From: Pseudomonas thivervalensis
GTDB taxonomy: Bacteria; Pseudomonadota; Gammaproteobacteria; Pseudomonadales; Pseudomonadaceae
Direction of reading: 5' to 3'
DNA: 64,000 bases
NCBI RefSeq assembly: GCF_001269655.1
Contig: NZ_LHVE01000007.1
Coordinates: 372,001-436,000, forward strand
Shown here: piece by piece, positions 54,836-64,000 of the stretch
Layout of the letters: every line of letters starts with the position of its first letter
Numbering within the stretch: the first letter of the stretch is position 1
Notes under the pieces: model-generated
Database searches by the model: none
Told to the model about the DNA's origin: nothing
Seen by the model: the letters and a program-made list of their open reading frames with translations, nothing else
Translations under genes and position numbers: made by a program

Positions 54836-54856
54836 TTTTCACCGGACCCCGTACGT
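54833..54856 (+). promoter_or_regulatory. PvdS iron-starvation box (mbtH-like gene)
   Basis: TAATT at 54833-54837, 16 bases, CGT at 54854-54856. The first three bases are the TAA stop codon of pvdH. Same TAATT variant as pvdL. CGT is 63 bp before the next start. Confidence 0.8.
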
Positions 54857-54919
54857 TCCTTTCATATCCTGGCTGCGCATGTGACGCAGCGAACCTCGAG
54901 CAAAGATGGAGAGATACCC

Positions 54920-55147
54920 ATGACTTCAGTATTCGACCGCGAGGACATTGTCTTTCAGGTCGTGGTCAACCACGAAGAACAGTATTCGATCTGGCCAGAC
55001 TACAAGGCCGTCCCCGAAGGCTGGCGCACCGTTGGCAAGAGCGGGTTCAAGAAGGAGTGCCTGGCTTACATCGAAGAAGTCTGGACCGACATGCGCCCGC
55101 TGAGCCTGCGCAAGAAGATGGAAGAGCAGGCGGCATTAGCCCAGTAG
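54920..55147 (+). CDS. MbtH-like protein
   Basis: 75-residue MbtH family protein, an activator and folding partner of NRPS adenylation domains. Conserved signature: [20 protein letters not shown] and the terminal [14 protein letters not shown]. The ATG at 54920 has GGAGAG upstream. A PvdS box precedes it, and it sits just after pvdH, so it would be made together with the pyoverdine synthetases it serves. Confidence 0.94.
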   Translation: MTSVFDREDIVFQVVVNHEEQYSIWPDYKAVPEGWRTVGKSGFKKECLAYIEEVWTDMRPLSLRKKMEEQAALAQ

Positions 55148-55159
55148 GTCAGGGACTTT

Positions 55160-55247
55160 GTGGGAGCGAGCCTGCTCGCGATGCAGGCAACTCGGTTTGT
55201 CAGTCAGGCCTAGGTGATGCTTTCGCGAGCAGGCTCGCTCCCACAGG
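55160..55247. repeat. REP pair (GTGGGAGCGAGCC type)
   Basis: Facing units with core GAGCCTGCTCGC between the mbtH-like gene and the LysR gene. The right-hand unit lies within the last codons of the LysR reading frame. Confidence 0.9.
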
Positions 55248-56148
55248 TGGCTTCTGCTCTTGTCAGAAAATCAATCAACGCCCGTGCTGCCGCCGGCAAT
55301 TGCCGATGGGGCGGATAGATGACTGAAAACGGTCGGCTACGCCCACCAAAGTCCTCCAGCAAACCCACCAGTTCCCCGCGCTCGATTCGCTCCCGGACAA
55401 TGAAGTCATAGGTCTGGCAGATCCCCATCCCGGCCTGGGCCAGGGACACGATGCCCAATACATCGTCGGACACATGCACATTGCCCGTTGGCAGCCATTC
55501 CCGATCCTCATGATTTTCGCGAAACAGCCAGGGCGCGATGCGTCCGCTGCTCGGCATCACGAAGGGCAGGCAGGCGTGGGCCGCCAGTTCATCGACGTGC
55601 CGGGGCGTTCCGGCGCGTTCCAAGTAGTGTGGCGCGGCCACCAGGCAGAGGCGGGCATCTTCGAGCTTGCGGCCGACCAGACCGCTGTCCGGCAATGGCC
55701 CGAGGCGGATCGCCAGGTCATACCCCTCGGCCACCAGGTCGACATTGCGGTTGGTGATGCTCAGCTCGACCCGCACCTGCGGGCACGCCTGGGCGAAACG
55801 CGACAGCAGCGACGGCAAGCGGTAATGACCGTAGGTGGTCGGTACGCTCAGGCGCACGCGACCGGTCAAGACACCGTCCTGGCCCTGGATTCGCCGTTCG
55901 GCATCGTCAATCAGGGCGAAGGCCGAGCGCGATTGTTCCAGGTACAACGTGCCGGCATCGGTCAGGTTCAGCCGCCGGGTCGTGCGTCGCAACAGTTGCA
56001 CGCCGAGCCGGGCTTCGAGGCGGGAGATGGCGCGGCTCAGGACCGAAGGCGTGGTCCCCAGCGCCACGGCGCCGGCGCTGAGGGTGCCTTTTTCCACGAC
56101 CGTGACGAAGGCTTCCACGTCGGCCAGATGATCGAATCGACGGGGCAT
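55210..56148 (-). CDS. LysR-family transcriptional regulator
   Basis: 312-residue regulator. The winged HTH (residues 5-63; DHLADVEAFVTVVEKGTLSA and RAISRLEARLGVQLL) is followed by a LysR substrate-binding domain (about 90-290; RVRLSVPTTYGHYRLPSLL). The ATG at 56148 has GGAGG seven bases upstream; the 50-codon upstream extension overlaps the divergent gene and is rejected. The C-terminal tail (about 12 residues, TCGSEPARESIT) is encoded by a REP unit, so the original stop was probably lost or lies close by. Likely controls the divergent DJ-1/PfpI gene, 103 bp away. Confidence 0.88.
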   Translation of the reverse strand: MPRRFDHLADVEAFVTVVEKGTLSAGAVALGTTPSVLSRAISRLEARLGVQLLRRTTRRLNLTDAGTLYLEQSRSAFALIDDAERRIQGQDGVLTGRVRLSVPTTYGHYRLPSLLSRFAQACPQVRVELSITNRNVDLVAEGYDLAIRLGPLPDSGLVGRKLEDARLCLVAAPHYLERAGTPRHVDELAAHACLPFVMPSSGRIAPWLFRENHEDREWLPTGNVHVSDDVLGIVSLAQAGMGICQTYDFIVRERIERGELVGLLEDFGGRSRPFSVIYPPHRQLPAAARALIDFLTRAEATCGSEPARESIT

Positions 56149-56251
56149 TGTTGCCTCCAGAGGCCAAGTGATGTTCCGGGTGGCCAGTTTATCGCCGGTA
56201 AGCGCATCAATACAGTGAGCGCATCTTTTACCGAAGCGTCCTGGAGTCATC

Positions 56252-57097
56252 ATGAAAAAGCTCACTGCCTTGGCAACCGCTGTCGTTCTGGCGGGCATCA
56301 GCGTCGCGGCCCATGCCGATAACGTGCTGGTGGTCCTGTCGGACTCCGATCATCTGGACCTGAAAAATGGGCAGGTCTTTTCCACCGGGTTTTACCTCAA
56401 CGAATTGCTGCAACCGGTGAAGCAGTTGCTGGATGCCGGTCACCACGTGTCGTTCGCAACGCCCGAGGGCAAGGCGCCGACGCTGGACCGTTCCTCGCTG
56501 GACAAGATGTATTTCAACAATGATTCGGCGGAGCTGGAGCGCTATCGGGCGTTGCTGGCGCAGTTGAAGATCACGTCGGCCAAGGACTCACCGGTGATCA
56601 GCCTGGCCCGTGCCGAGCAGATCGGCCTGGACCGGTTCGACGCCCTGTACATCCCTGGCGGGCATGCGCCGATGCAGGATTTACTGACGAGTGCGCCGCT
56701 GGGGCGGGTGCTGACGCACTTCCATGACAAGGGCAAGACCACCGCGCTGGTCTGCCACGGGCCGATCGCGTTGCTGTCGACCTTGCCCGATGCCCAGGGC
56801 TTCGTTGGCCAATTGGCCGCCAAGGGCCAGGCCTCGGCCAAGGCCGACTGGATCTATGCCGGGTACAAGATGACGGTGATCAGCAATCAGGAAGAAGAAC
56901 TGGCCAAGGGGCTGCTGGGCGGCGGGAGCATGAAATTCTATCCACAAACCGCGTTGGAACAGGCGGGTGGGCAATACAGCAGCAACGCCGCGCCCTGGAC
57001 GTCCCATGTGGTGACGGACCGGGAATTGATCACCGGCCAGAACCCGGCGTCGGCGCTGGAGGTGGGGCAGGTGTTGGTCGGGCGTCTGGCGCAGTAG
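56252..57097 (+). CDS. Exported DJ-1/PfpI-family protein
   Basis: 281-residue protein with a clear signal peptide (MKKLTALATAVVLAGISVAAHA) followed by a class I glutamine-amidotransferase-like domain. The catalytic Cys sits in LVCHGPIALLS (about residue 169), and IPGGHAPMQDL contributes the family loop. Relatives are chaperones, glyoxalases or hydrolases; most are cytosolic, so export is unusual. ATG 56252 with GGAG five bases upstream. Divergent from the LysR gene. Confidence 0.88.
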   Translation: MKKLTALATAVVLAGISVAAHADNVLVVLSDSDHLDLKNGQVFSTGFYLNELLQPVKQLLDAGHHVSFATPEGKAPTLDRSSLDKMYFNNDSAELERYRALLAQLKITSAKDSPVISLARAEQIGLDRFDALYIPGGHAPMQDLLTSAPLGRVLTHFHDKGKTTALVCHGPIALLSTLPDAQGFVGQLAAKGQASAKADWIYAGYKMTVISNQEEELAKGLLGGGSMKFYPQTALEQAGGQYSSNAAPWTSHVVTDRELITGQNPASALEVGQVLVGRLAQ

Positions 57098-57117
57098 CCA
57101 GCAACACTACAAATCCC

Positions 57118-57210
57118 CTGTGGGAGCGAGCCTGCTCGCGATAGCGGAGTGTCAGCCAACATTAACTTTACTGACCCACCGCGATCGCGAGCAGGCTCGC
57201 TCCCACAGGT
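57118..57210. repeat. REP pair (GTGGGAGCGAGCC type)
   Basis: Facing units between the convergent DJ-1/PfpI and ppsR genes, core GAGCCTGCTCGC. Confidence 0.9.
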
Positions 57211-57229
57211 TTTATGGTGTACCTGCGGG

Positions 57230-58048
57230 TTATTTGAAGCGCCGCTCCACCCCTTTCTCCACCAGGATCTTCGCCGAAATCTCTTCCACGGAAAAATGCG
57301 TGGAGTTGATATGGGGAATGTTCTCCCGCCGGAACAGATTTTCCACCTCGCGCACTTCGAACTCGCACTGGGCGTAGCTTGAGTAACGACTGTTGGGCTT
57401 GCGCTCGTTGCGGATCGCGGTGAGGCGGTCCGGGTCGATGGTCAGGCCGAACAGCTTGTGCTGGTGGGCGCGCAGGGCGCTGGGCAGTTGCAGGCGCTCC
57501 ATGTCGTCTTCGGTCAGTGGATAGTTGGCCGCGCGGATGCCGAATTGCATCGCCATGTACAGGCACGTCGGCGTCTTACCACAACGCGACACGCCCACTA
57601 GGATCAGGTCGGCCTTGTCGTAATAATGCGTGCGGGCGCCGTCATCGTTGTCCAGCGCGAAGTTGACCGCCTCGATCCTTTCCATGTAGTTGGAGTTGTG
57701 CCCAATGGAGTGGGACTTGCCGACCGAGTAGGAAGAATGCTCGCTCAGTTCCTGTTCCAGGGGCGCCAGGAAGGTGGAAAAAATGTCGATCATGAAACCA
57801 TTGGACGTTGCGAGAATCTCACGGATGTCCTGATTGACGATGGTATCGAAGATAATCGGGCGGAAACCGTCGGTTTCGGCGGCTTTATTGATTTGCTGTA
57901 CCATGGCCCGCGCCTTGTCGACGCTGTCGATGTACGGACGTATGAATTTGGCGAAGGTAATGTTTTCGAACTGTGCCAACAGGCTTTGGCCTAGCGTTTC
58001 GGCCGTGATGCCGGTGCCGTCGGAGATAAAGAAAGCAGATCGTTTCAT
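57230..58048 (-). CDS. ppsR: PEP synthase regulatory protein (bifunctional kinase/pyrophosphorylase)
   Basis: 272-residue DUF299 protein that phosphorylates PEP synthase on Thr with ADP and removes the phosphate with Pi. Signatures: [19 protein letters not shown] at the N-terminus, the P-loop-like [16 protein letters not shown] (about residues 152-167) and [19 protein letters not shown] 58048 is the family start. Divergent from ppsA, its substrate, with a 184-bp gap holding both promoters. Confidence 0.94.
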   Translation of the reverse strand: MKRSAFFISDGTGITAETLGQSLLAQFENITFAKFIRPYIDSVDKARAMVQQINKAAETDGFRPIIFDTIVNQDIREILATSNGFMIDIFSTFLAPLEQELSEHSSYSVGKSHSIGHNSNYMERIEAVNFALDNDDGARTHYYDKADLILVGVSRCGKTPTCLYMAMQFGIRAANYPLTEDDMERLQLPSALRAHQHKLFGLTIDPDRLTAIRNERKPNSRYSSYAQCEFEVREVENLFRRENIPHINSTHFSVEEISAKILVEKGVERRFK

Positions 58049-58232
58049 TTGCGCCTTGGGCCTTAAGCTAGTGAGCTAGTGACGATTCTTGGATATGATA
58101 GGCGCGATTTGCCGGCCGCCATTGGCCCGCATTCTCACTTATTTTCCAGGTCCAGGCCATATCGCTGGCAAGCGCTCCCCTGGAGCCGCCGGTGCCTTGA
58201 GCTTTTCCAACACAGTTAGTGGAGAGATCACC

Positions 58233-60608
<2,376 letters not shown>

Positions 60609-60652
60609 TCGAGTGAAGGGGCCTCACCGGTAATGTCAGCCGGGTAACCTTA

Positions 60653-60741
60653 TGTGGGAGCGAGCTTGCTCGCGATAGCGGAGTGTCAGTCAAGATTGTT
60701 TTGCTGACCCACCGCTATCGCGAGCAAGCTCGCTCCCACAG
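60653..60741. repeat. REP pair (GTGGGAGCGAGC type)
   Basis: Facing units between ppsA and the alpha/beta hydrolase gene. They also create a spurious upstream extension of the hydrolase frame. Confidence 0.9.
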
Positions 60742-60766
60742 TCGTCTTTTTTTGTGCAAGAAGATT

Positions 60767-61756
60767 ATGCAAAGCAGCAGCAACCTCTTTCCTGTCGCCC
60801 TGATCAGCGCCGAACGGCGCGGTGATCTGAGCGAAGACGTCTATCGCTTGAAACCCGGCAACAGCCCGGACGCCAGCGTCGAACTGGCCATCACCCGGTT
60901 GGGCATGGCCGACGCCGGCGAAACCCGTGGCGTTCCGGTGATCCTGTTGCATGGCAGTTTTTCCAACCGGCGCTTCTGGTATTCACCCAAGGGCCTGGGC
61001 CTGGGGGCGTACCTGACGCGCCTGGGCTTCGATGTCTGGATCCCCGAAATGCGTGGCCATGGCTTATCCCAGCGCAACCAGGGTTATCGCCACAATCGGG
61101 TGGCCGACTACGCCCGTTACGACTTGCCGGCCATTGGCGCCTTCGTGCGTGAGCAGAGCGGACAGGTGCCCCACTGGATCGGTCACTCCCTGGGGGGCAT
61201 CACCCTGGCGGCAGCCTTGGGCGGCCATTACCTGGGCGAGCCCGCAGTGGCGTCGGCGGCGTTCTTTGGCACCCAGGTCAGTCGCACCTACTGGCCACTG
61301 AAGATTCCGCCGGTGGAATGGAGCGGCCGCTTCATCCTCAAGCGCTTTGCCCAATTGTCCGGCTCAAGGCTCAAGCGCGGCCCCGAGGACGAGCCCATCG
61401 GCCTGGCCCTGGAAAGCATGCGTTGGTACGGCCTGTTCGGGCGTTTCGGCGATGCCGAGAAGAACTGGTGGGCCGGCTTGGCCGATGTGCAGTTGCCGAT
61501 ACTGGCGGTGAGTGCCGCGGGCGATCACCAGGACCCGACCTGGGCCTGCCGCAAACTCTTCGATCAGATCGGTTCCGTGCACAAGCAGTTTGTCTGCCTG
61601 GGCCGGGGACAGGGTTTCACCGATGATTTCGGTCATGTCGAGATGCTGGTCAGCAAAGCCGCTCACCTTGAAGTCTGGCCGTTGGTGGCCCGTTGGCTCG
61701 AGGATCAGCAGGCACCCTTGCTGGGTGAACCGCCCCAGTTGGCCGAGGCGGTTTGA
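60767..61756 (+). CDS. Alpha/beta-fold hydrolase
   Basis: 329-residue hydrolase. Oxyanion-region motif LLHGSFSNRRFWYSPKG, nucleophile elbow GHSLGGITLAA (Ser near residue 141) and the late-barrel acid and His regions, AAGDHQDPTW and GQGFTDDFGHVEM. Same-direction successor of ppsA and predecessor of rraA, but the 158-bp gap and REP make a shared transcript uncertain. The ATG at 60767 has AAGAAG upstream. Substrate unknown. Confidence 0.83.
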   Translation: MQSSSNLFPVALISAERRGDLSEDVYRLKPGNSPDASVELAITRLGMADAGETRGVPVILLHGSFSNRRFWYSPKGLGLGAYLTRLGFDVWIPEMRGHGLSQRNQGYRHNRVADYARYDLPAIGAFVREQSGQVPHWIGHSLGGITLAAALGGHYLGEPAVASAAFFGTQVSRTYWPLKIPPVEWSGRFILKRFAQLSGSRLKRGPEDEPIGLALESMRWYGLFGRFGDAEKNWWAGLADVQLPILAVSAAGDHQDPTWACRKLFDQIGSVHKQFVCLGRGQGFTDDFGHVEMLVSKAAHLEVWPLVARWLEDQQAPLLGEPPQLAEAV

Positions 61757-61882
61757 GGCGAAGGCTCTGACAAGGGCATTTCGCTCTGGTCTGCTTGCGG
61801 CTAAGATATGACGCGTCTAGCGGTTCCAGTCACAAACGGTTGCTCATTCAGTCTGACGTTCCAGCCTTTCAGGAGTTGTTCG

Positions 61883-62374
61883 ATGAACCATTACCTCACG
61901 CCCGACCTGTGCGACGCCTACCCGGATCTGGTGCAGGTGTTGGAGCCGATGTTCAGCAATTTCGGTGGCCGCGATTCCTTCGGCGGCGAAATCGTGACCG
62001 TCAAGTGCTTCGAGGACAACTCGCGAGTCAAGGAACAGGTTGAACTCAAGGGCAACGGCAAGGTGTTGGTGGTCGACGGCGGCGGCTCTCTGCGTCGGGC
62101 ATTGCTGGGTGACATGCTGGCGGAAAAAGCCGCGAAGAACGGCTGGGAAGGACTGGTGATCTATGGTTGCATTCGCGACGTCGACGTCATTGCCCAGACC
62201 GACCTCGGGGTCCAGGCCCTGGCCAGCCATCCGATGAAAACCGACCGCCGTGGTGTCGGCGAGCTCAATATAGCGGTGACCTTTGCCGGCGTGACGTTCC
62301 GCCCGGGCGAGTATGTCTATGCCGACAACAACGGCGTGATCGTTTCGCCAAGCCCACTGAAGATGCCTGAATAA
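61883..62374 (+). CDS. rraA: Ribonuclease E activity regulator RraA
   Basis: 163-residue RraA-family protein (SAM-methyltransferase-like name but no methylation activity). E. coli RraA binds RNase E and inhibits RNA decay; many relatives are 4-hydroxy-4-methyl-2-oxoglutarate aldolases. Landmarks: [24 protein letters not shown], the loop [22 protein letters not shown] and [10 protein letters not shown], and the C-terminal [18 protein letters not shown] lies seven bases before ATG 61883. Confidence 0.92.
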   Translation: MNHYLTPDLCDAYPDLVQVLEPMFSNFGGRDSFGGEIVTVKCFEDNSRVKEQVELKGNGKVLVVDGGGSLRRALLGDMLAEKAAKNGWEGLVIYGCIRDVDVIAQTDLGVQALASHPMKTDRRGVGELNIAVTFAGVTFRPGEYVYADNNGVIVSPSPLKMPE

Positions 62375-62399
62375 AGCACCACGGCCATAAGGGATGAGG

Positions 62400-63395
62400 A
62401 TGTTCGAGGAAGAAAACGCGCAATGGGGGCTGGTGCATGCCCTGGTGCTGGACGGTAAAGGCGGCGCGCGTTCCATAGCCCGGACCGAACTCGACGATTT
62501 GCAGTTGCAGGCCCACGAAAGCCTGTGGCTGCACTGGGATCGCAGTCATCCGCAAACCCACACCTGGCTGCGCAAATCCAGTGGCCTGAGCGAATTCAAC
62601 TGCGACCTGCTGCTCGAAGAGAACACCCGGCCGCGGTTGTTGCCGTTGCCCAATGCCGAGCTGCTGCTGTTCCTGCGGGGGATCAACCTCAACCCGGGCG
62701 CCGAGCCTGAAGACATGGTGTCGGTGCGGATCTTCGCGTCCGCCCAGCGGGTGATCTCCCTGCGCCTGCGGCCGTTGCGCGCCACCGATGAGCTGTTGGC
62801 GCAACTGGCCGAGGGCAAGGGGCCTGAGAACGCCTCTGAACTCATCCTTTATATGGCCCAATACCTCACCGACAAGGTGCAGGACCTGGTCACTTGCCTC
62901 TCGGAAATCGTCGATGGCGAGGAAGAAAAACTCGATGCCGACGAACGGTATGCTCCCGAGCACGACGCCATTTTGCACATCCGCCGCCGGGCGGCCGGAC
63001 TCAAGCGCTTCCTGGCGCCGCAACGGGATATCTTCGGCCAGATGTCGCGGATCAAACTGCCGTGGTTCCTGGAGGATGACGGCGACTACTGGAACGAATT
63101 GAACAACAGCCTGACCCGTTACCTCGAGGAGCTGGAATTGACCCGAGAGCGCGTGGGGCTTGTACTGGAGGCCGAAGACCGGCGCCTTTCGGTGCGCATG
63201 AACCGCACCATGTACCGCTTCGGCATCATCACCGGGATTTTCCTGCCGATGAGTTTTCTCACCGGCCTTTTGGGGATCAACGTCGGTGGCATTCCGTTTT
63301 CCGAAAGCCCCTACGGTTTCATGGTCGCCTGCCTGCTGATGATCTGCGTCGCGACGGGGCAGTGGTGGTTGTTCCGCCGCTTGCGCTGGGTGTGA
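62400..63395 (+). CDS. zntB: CorA-family zinc transporter ZntB
   Basis: 331-residue inner-membrane divalent cation channel. A long cytosolic N-domain (residues 1-265) is followed by two C-terminal membrane helices; the signature after helix 1 reads GINVGGIPF (G-I-N in the GxN position of CorA proteins). ZntB moves Zn2+ with protons. ATG 62400 preferred over 62394 because AAGGG falls at the right distance. Located just after rraA; operon status unclear. Confidence 0.9.
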   Translation: MFEEENAQWGLVHALVLDGKGGARSIARTELDDLQLQAHESLWLHWDRSHPQTHTWLRKSSGLSEFNCDLLLEENTRPRLLPLPNAELLLFLRGINLNPGAEPEDMVSVRIFASAQRVISLRLRPLRATDELLAQLAEGKGPENASELILYMAQYLTDKVQDLVTCLSEIVDGEEEKLDADERYAPEHDAILHIRRRAAGLKRFLAPQRDIFGQMSRIKLPWFLEDDGDYWNELNNSLTRYLEELELTRERVGLVLEAEDRRLSVRMNRTMYRFGIITGIFLPMSFLTGLLGINVGGIPFSESPYGFMVACLLMICVATGQWWLFRRLRWV

Positions 63396-63458
63396 TGGGG
63401 TTTCATGTGACCCGACGAAATTTGATCGCGTCTTCCACAGACATCACGAGAGGTGCGT

Positions 63459-63704
63459 ATGCACGATCCGTTTGAACAGTCTTTGCGCGACATGCTCAAG
63501 GCTTCGCCGTCCAGTCGGGACGACGACGCATGCCTGGGACGTGTACTGAAAACCGCCAACCGCCAGGTCGGCGCAGGCGATCTGTTCAGCTTGCTGGGCC
63601 GCTGGTTGCCCGCGCTGATGATCGCCTTGAATAACGGATCGGCCCATGTCTCGCCGGTTTCCCGCCGTAAACCTGTAACTCGCACCGCTGATAAGGCTGA
63701 TTGA
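63459..63704 (+). CDS. crfX: CrfX-like small protein
   Basis: 81-residue small protein, the CrfX/CfrX type found upstream of cmpX-sigX-oprF in Pseudomonas. Sequence blocks MHDPFEQSLRDMLKASPSSRD and GDLFSLLGRWLPALMIALNN fit it. The ATG at 63459 has GAGAGG upstream; two codons earlier a GTG opens the frame. No known activity; role proposed near the SigX envelope-stress network. The stop is 2 bp before the cmpX start. Confidence 0.86.
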   Translation: MHDPFEQSLRDMLKASPSSRDDDACLGRVLKTANRQVGAGDLFSLLGRWLPALMIALNNGSAHVSPVSRRKPVTRTADKAD

Positions 63705-63706
63705 AT

Positions 63707-64000
63707 ATGGAACTTGATCTCTGGACCCAGAGCCTCGTCACGGCAATGACTGCGTTGTGGACCAAGGTGGCTAACTTCATCCCGAACCTCTTCGGCGCAC
63801 TGGTGGTGCTGTTGCTGGGTTTTGTCGTGGCCAAGCTGCTGGACACGCTGCTGTCCAAGCTGCTCGCCAAGCTGGGCCTCGATCGCCTGATGGGCGGCAC
63901 CGGCCTGACCAAGCTGCTGTCCCGTGGCGGCATCCAGGTGCCGATCTCGACCCTGGTCGGCAAGATCGTCTACTGGTTCGTATTGCTGATTTTCCTGGTT
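63707..64000 (+). CDS. cmpX: CmpX-like mechanosensitive-channel-family protein (partial)
   Basis: First 98 codons; the gene continues past the window. An N-terminal amphipathic start MELDLWTQSLVTAMTALW leads to a first membrane segment (LFGALVVLLLGFVVAKLL) and, at the edge, the start of a second (YWFVLLIFLV), typical of the cytoplasmic-membrane CmpX/conserved TM-helix mechanosensitive protein. sigX and oprF would be expected just beyond the window. Confidence 0.88.
   Translation, partial: MELDLWTQSLVTAMTALWTKVANFIPNLFGALVVLLLGFVVAKLLDTLLSKLLAKLGLDRLMGGTGLTKLLSRGGIQVPISTLVGKIVYWFVLLIFLV

Overview
The window looks like the chromosome of a fluorescent Pseudomonas (P. fluorescens group). It is GC-rich, almost every gene has a familiar Pseudomonas relative, REP hairpins punctuate the spaces between genes, and the pyoverdine genes pvdS, pvdL, pvdH and an mbtH-like gene are present. 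No tRNA, rRNA, phage, transposase or CRISPR array was seen. The left edge cuts a hybrid sensor kinase and the right edge cuts cmpX.

Layout. 1-3.4 kb: two-component system of the BvgAS/EvgAS/RocSA type (kinase truncated). 3.7-6.3 kb: dNTPase, then a yqjDEK-like membrane/stress operon. 6.6-9.6 kb: ammonium transporter convergent with a KefB/C-type antiporter. 9.7-12.5 kb: glutaredoxin-like protein, a small gene behind a LexA box, a pseudouridine synthase, then a repeat-filled gap and a small lipoprotein. 12.5-15 kb: molybdenum cofactor genes mobA, moaB and moeA. 15-21 kb: lipid kinase, NarL-type two-component pair, an unknown helical protein, cheV behind a FliA-type promoter, and a MOSC protein. 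21.3-30 kb: ppnP, an exonuclease, and a compact acyclic-terpene (Atu-like) degradation operon atuA-C-D-F with a divergent TetR regulator and two inverted-repeat operators.

30.9-55 kb is a pyoverdine region. The sigma factor gene pvdS sits behind a Fur-like box. Four genes (an IucB-like acetyltransferase, pvdL, pvdH and the mbtH-like gene) each have a PvdS-type iron-starvation promoter: TAAAT or TAATT, 16 bases, CGT. PvdL is a 4328-residue synthetase with an acyl-AMP ligase loader and three modules. Its last adenylation domain carries the diaminobutyrate code DIWELTADDK, and PvdH makes that amino acid. An oxidative-folding block (dsbD, a TlpA-like fusion, dsbG, and a divergent DsbRS-type two-component system) sits inside the pyoverdine region, as does an alpha/beta hydrolase.

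55-64 kb: LysR regulator divergent from a periplasmic DJ-1/PfpI protein, ppsR divergent from ppsA, an alpha/beta hydrolase, rraA, zntB, crfX and the start of cmpX (the segment that normally leads into sigX-oprF).

No clearly new defence or mobile system was found. The most interesting points are the regulatory architecture (four PvdS boxes, LexA box, AtuR operators, FliA promoter, 11-bp-period direct repeats at dsb), a nested palindrome upstream of the first response regulator, an inverted pair of long interspersed repeats, an Lgt-like/TlpA fusion, and a SOS-controlled gene of unknown function. Coordinates of starts were moved to internal codons wherever a Shine-Dalgarno sequence or family alignment favoured them; several genes appear to use TTG.
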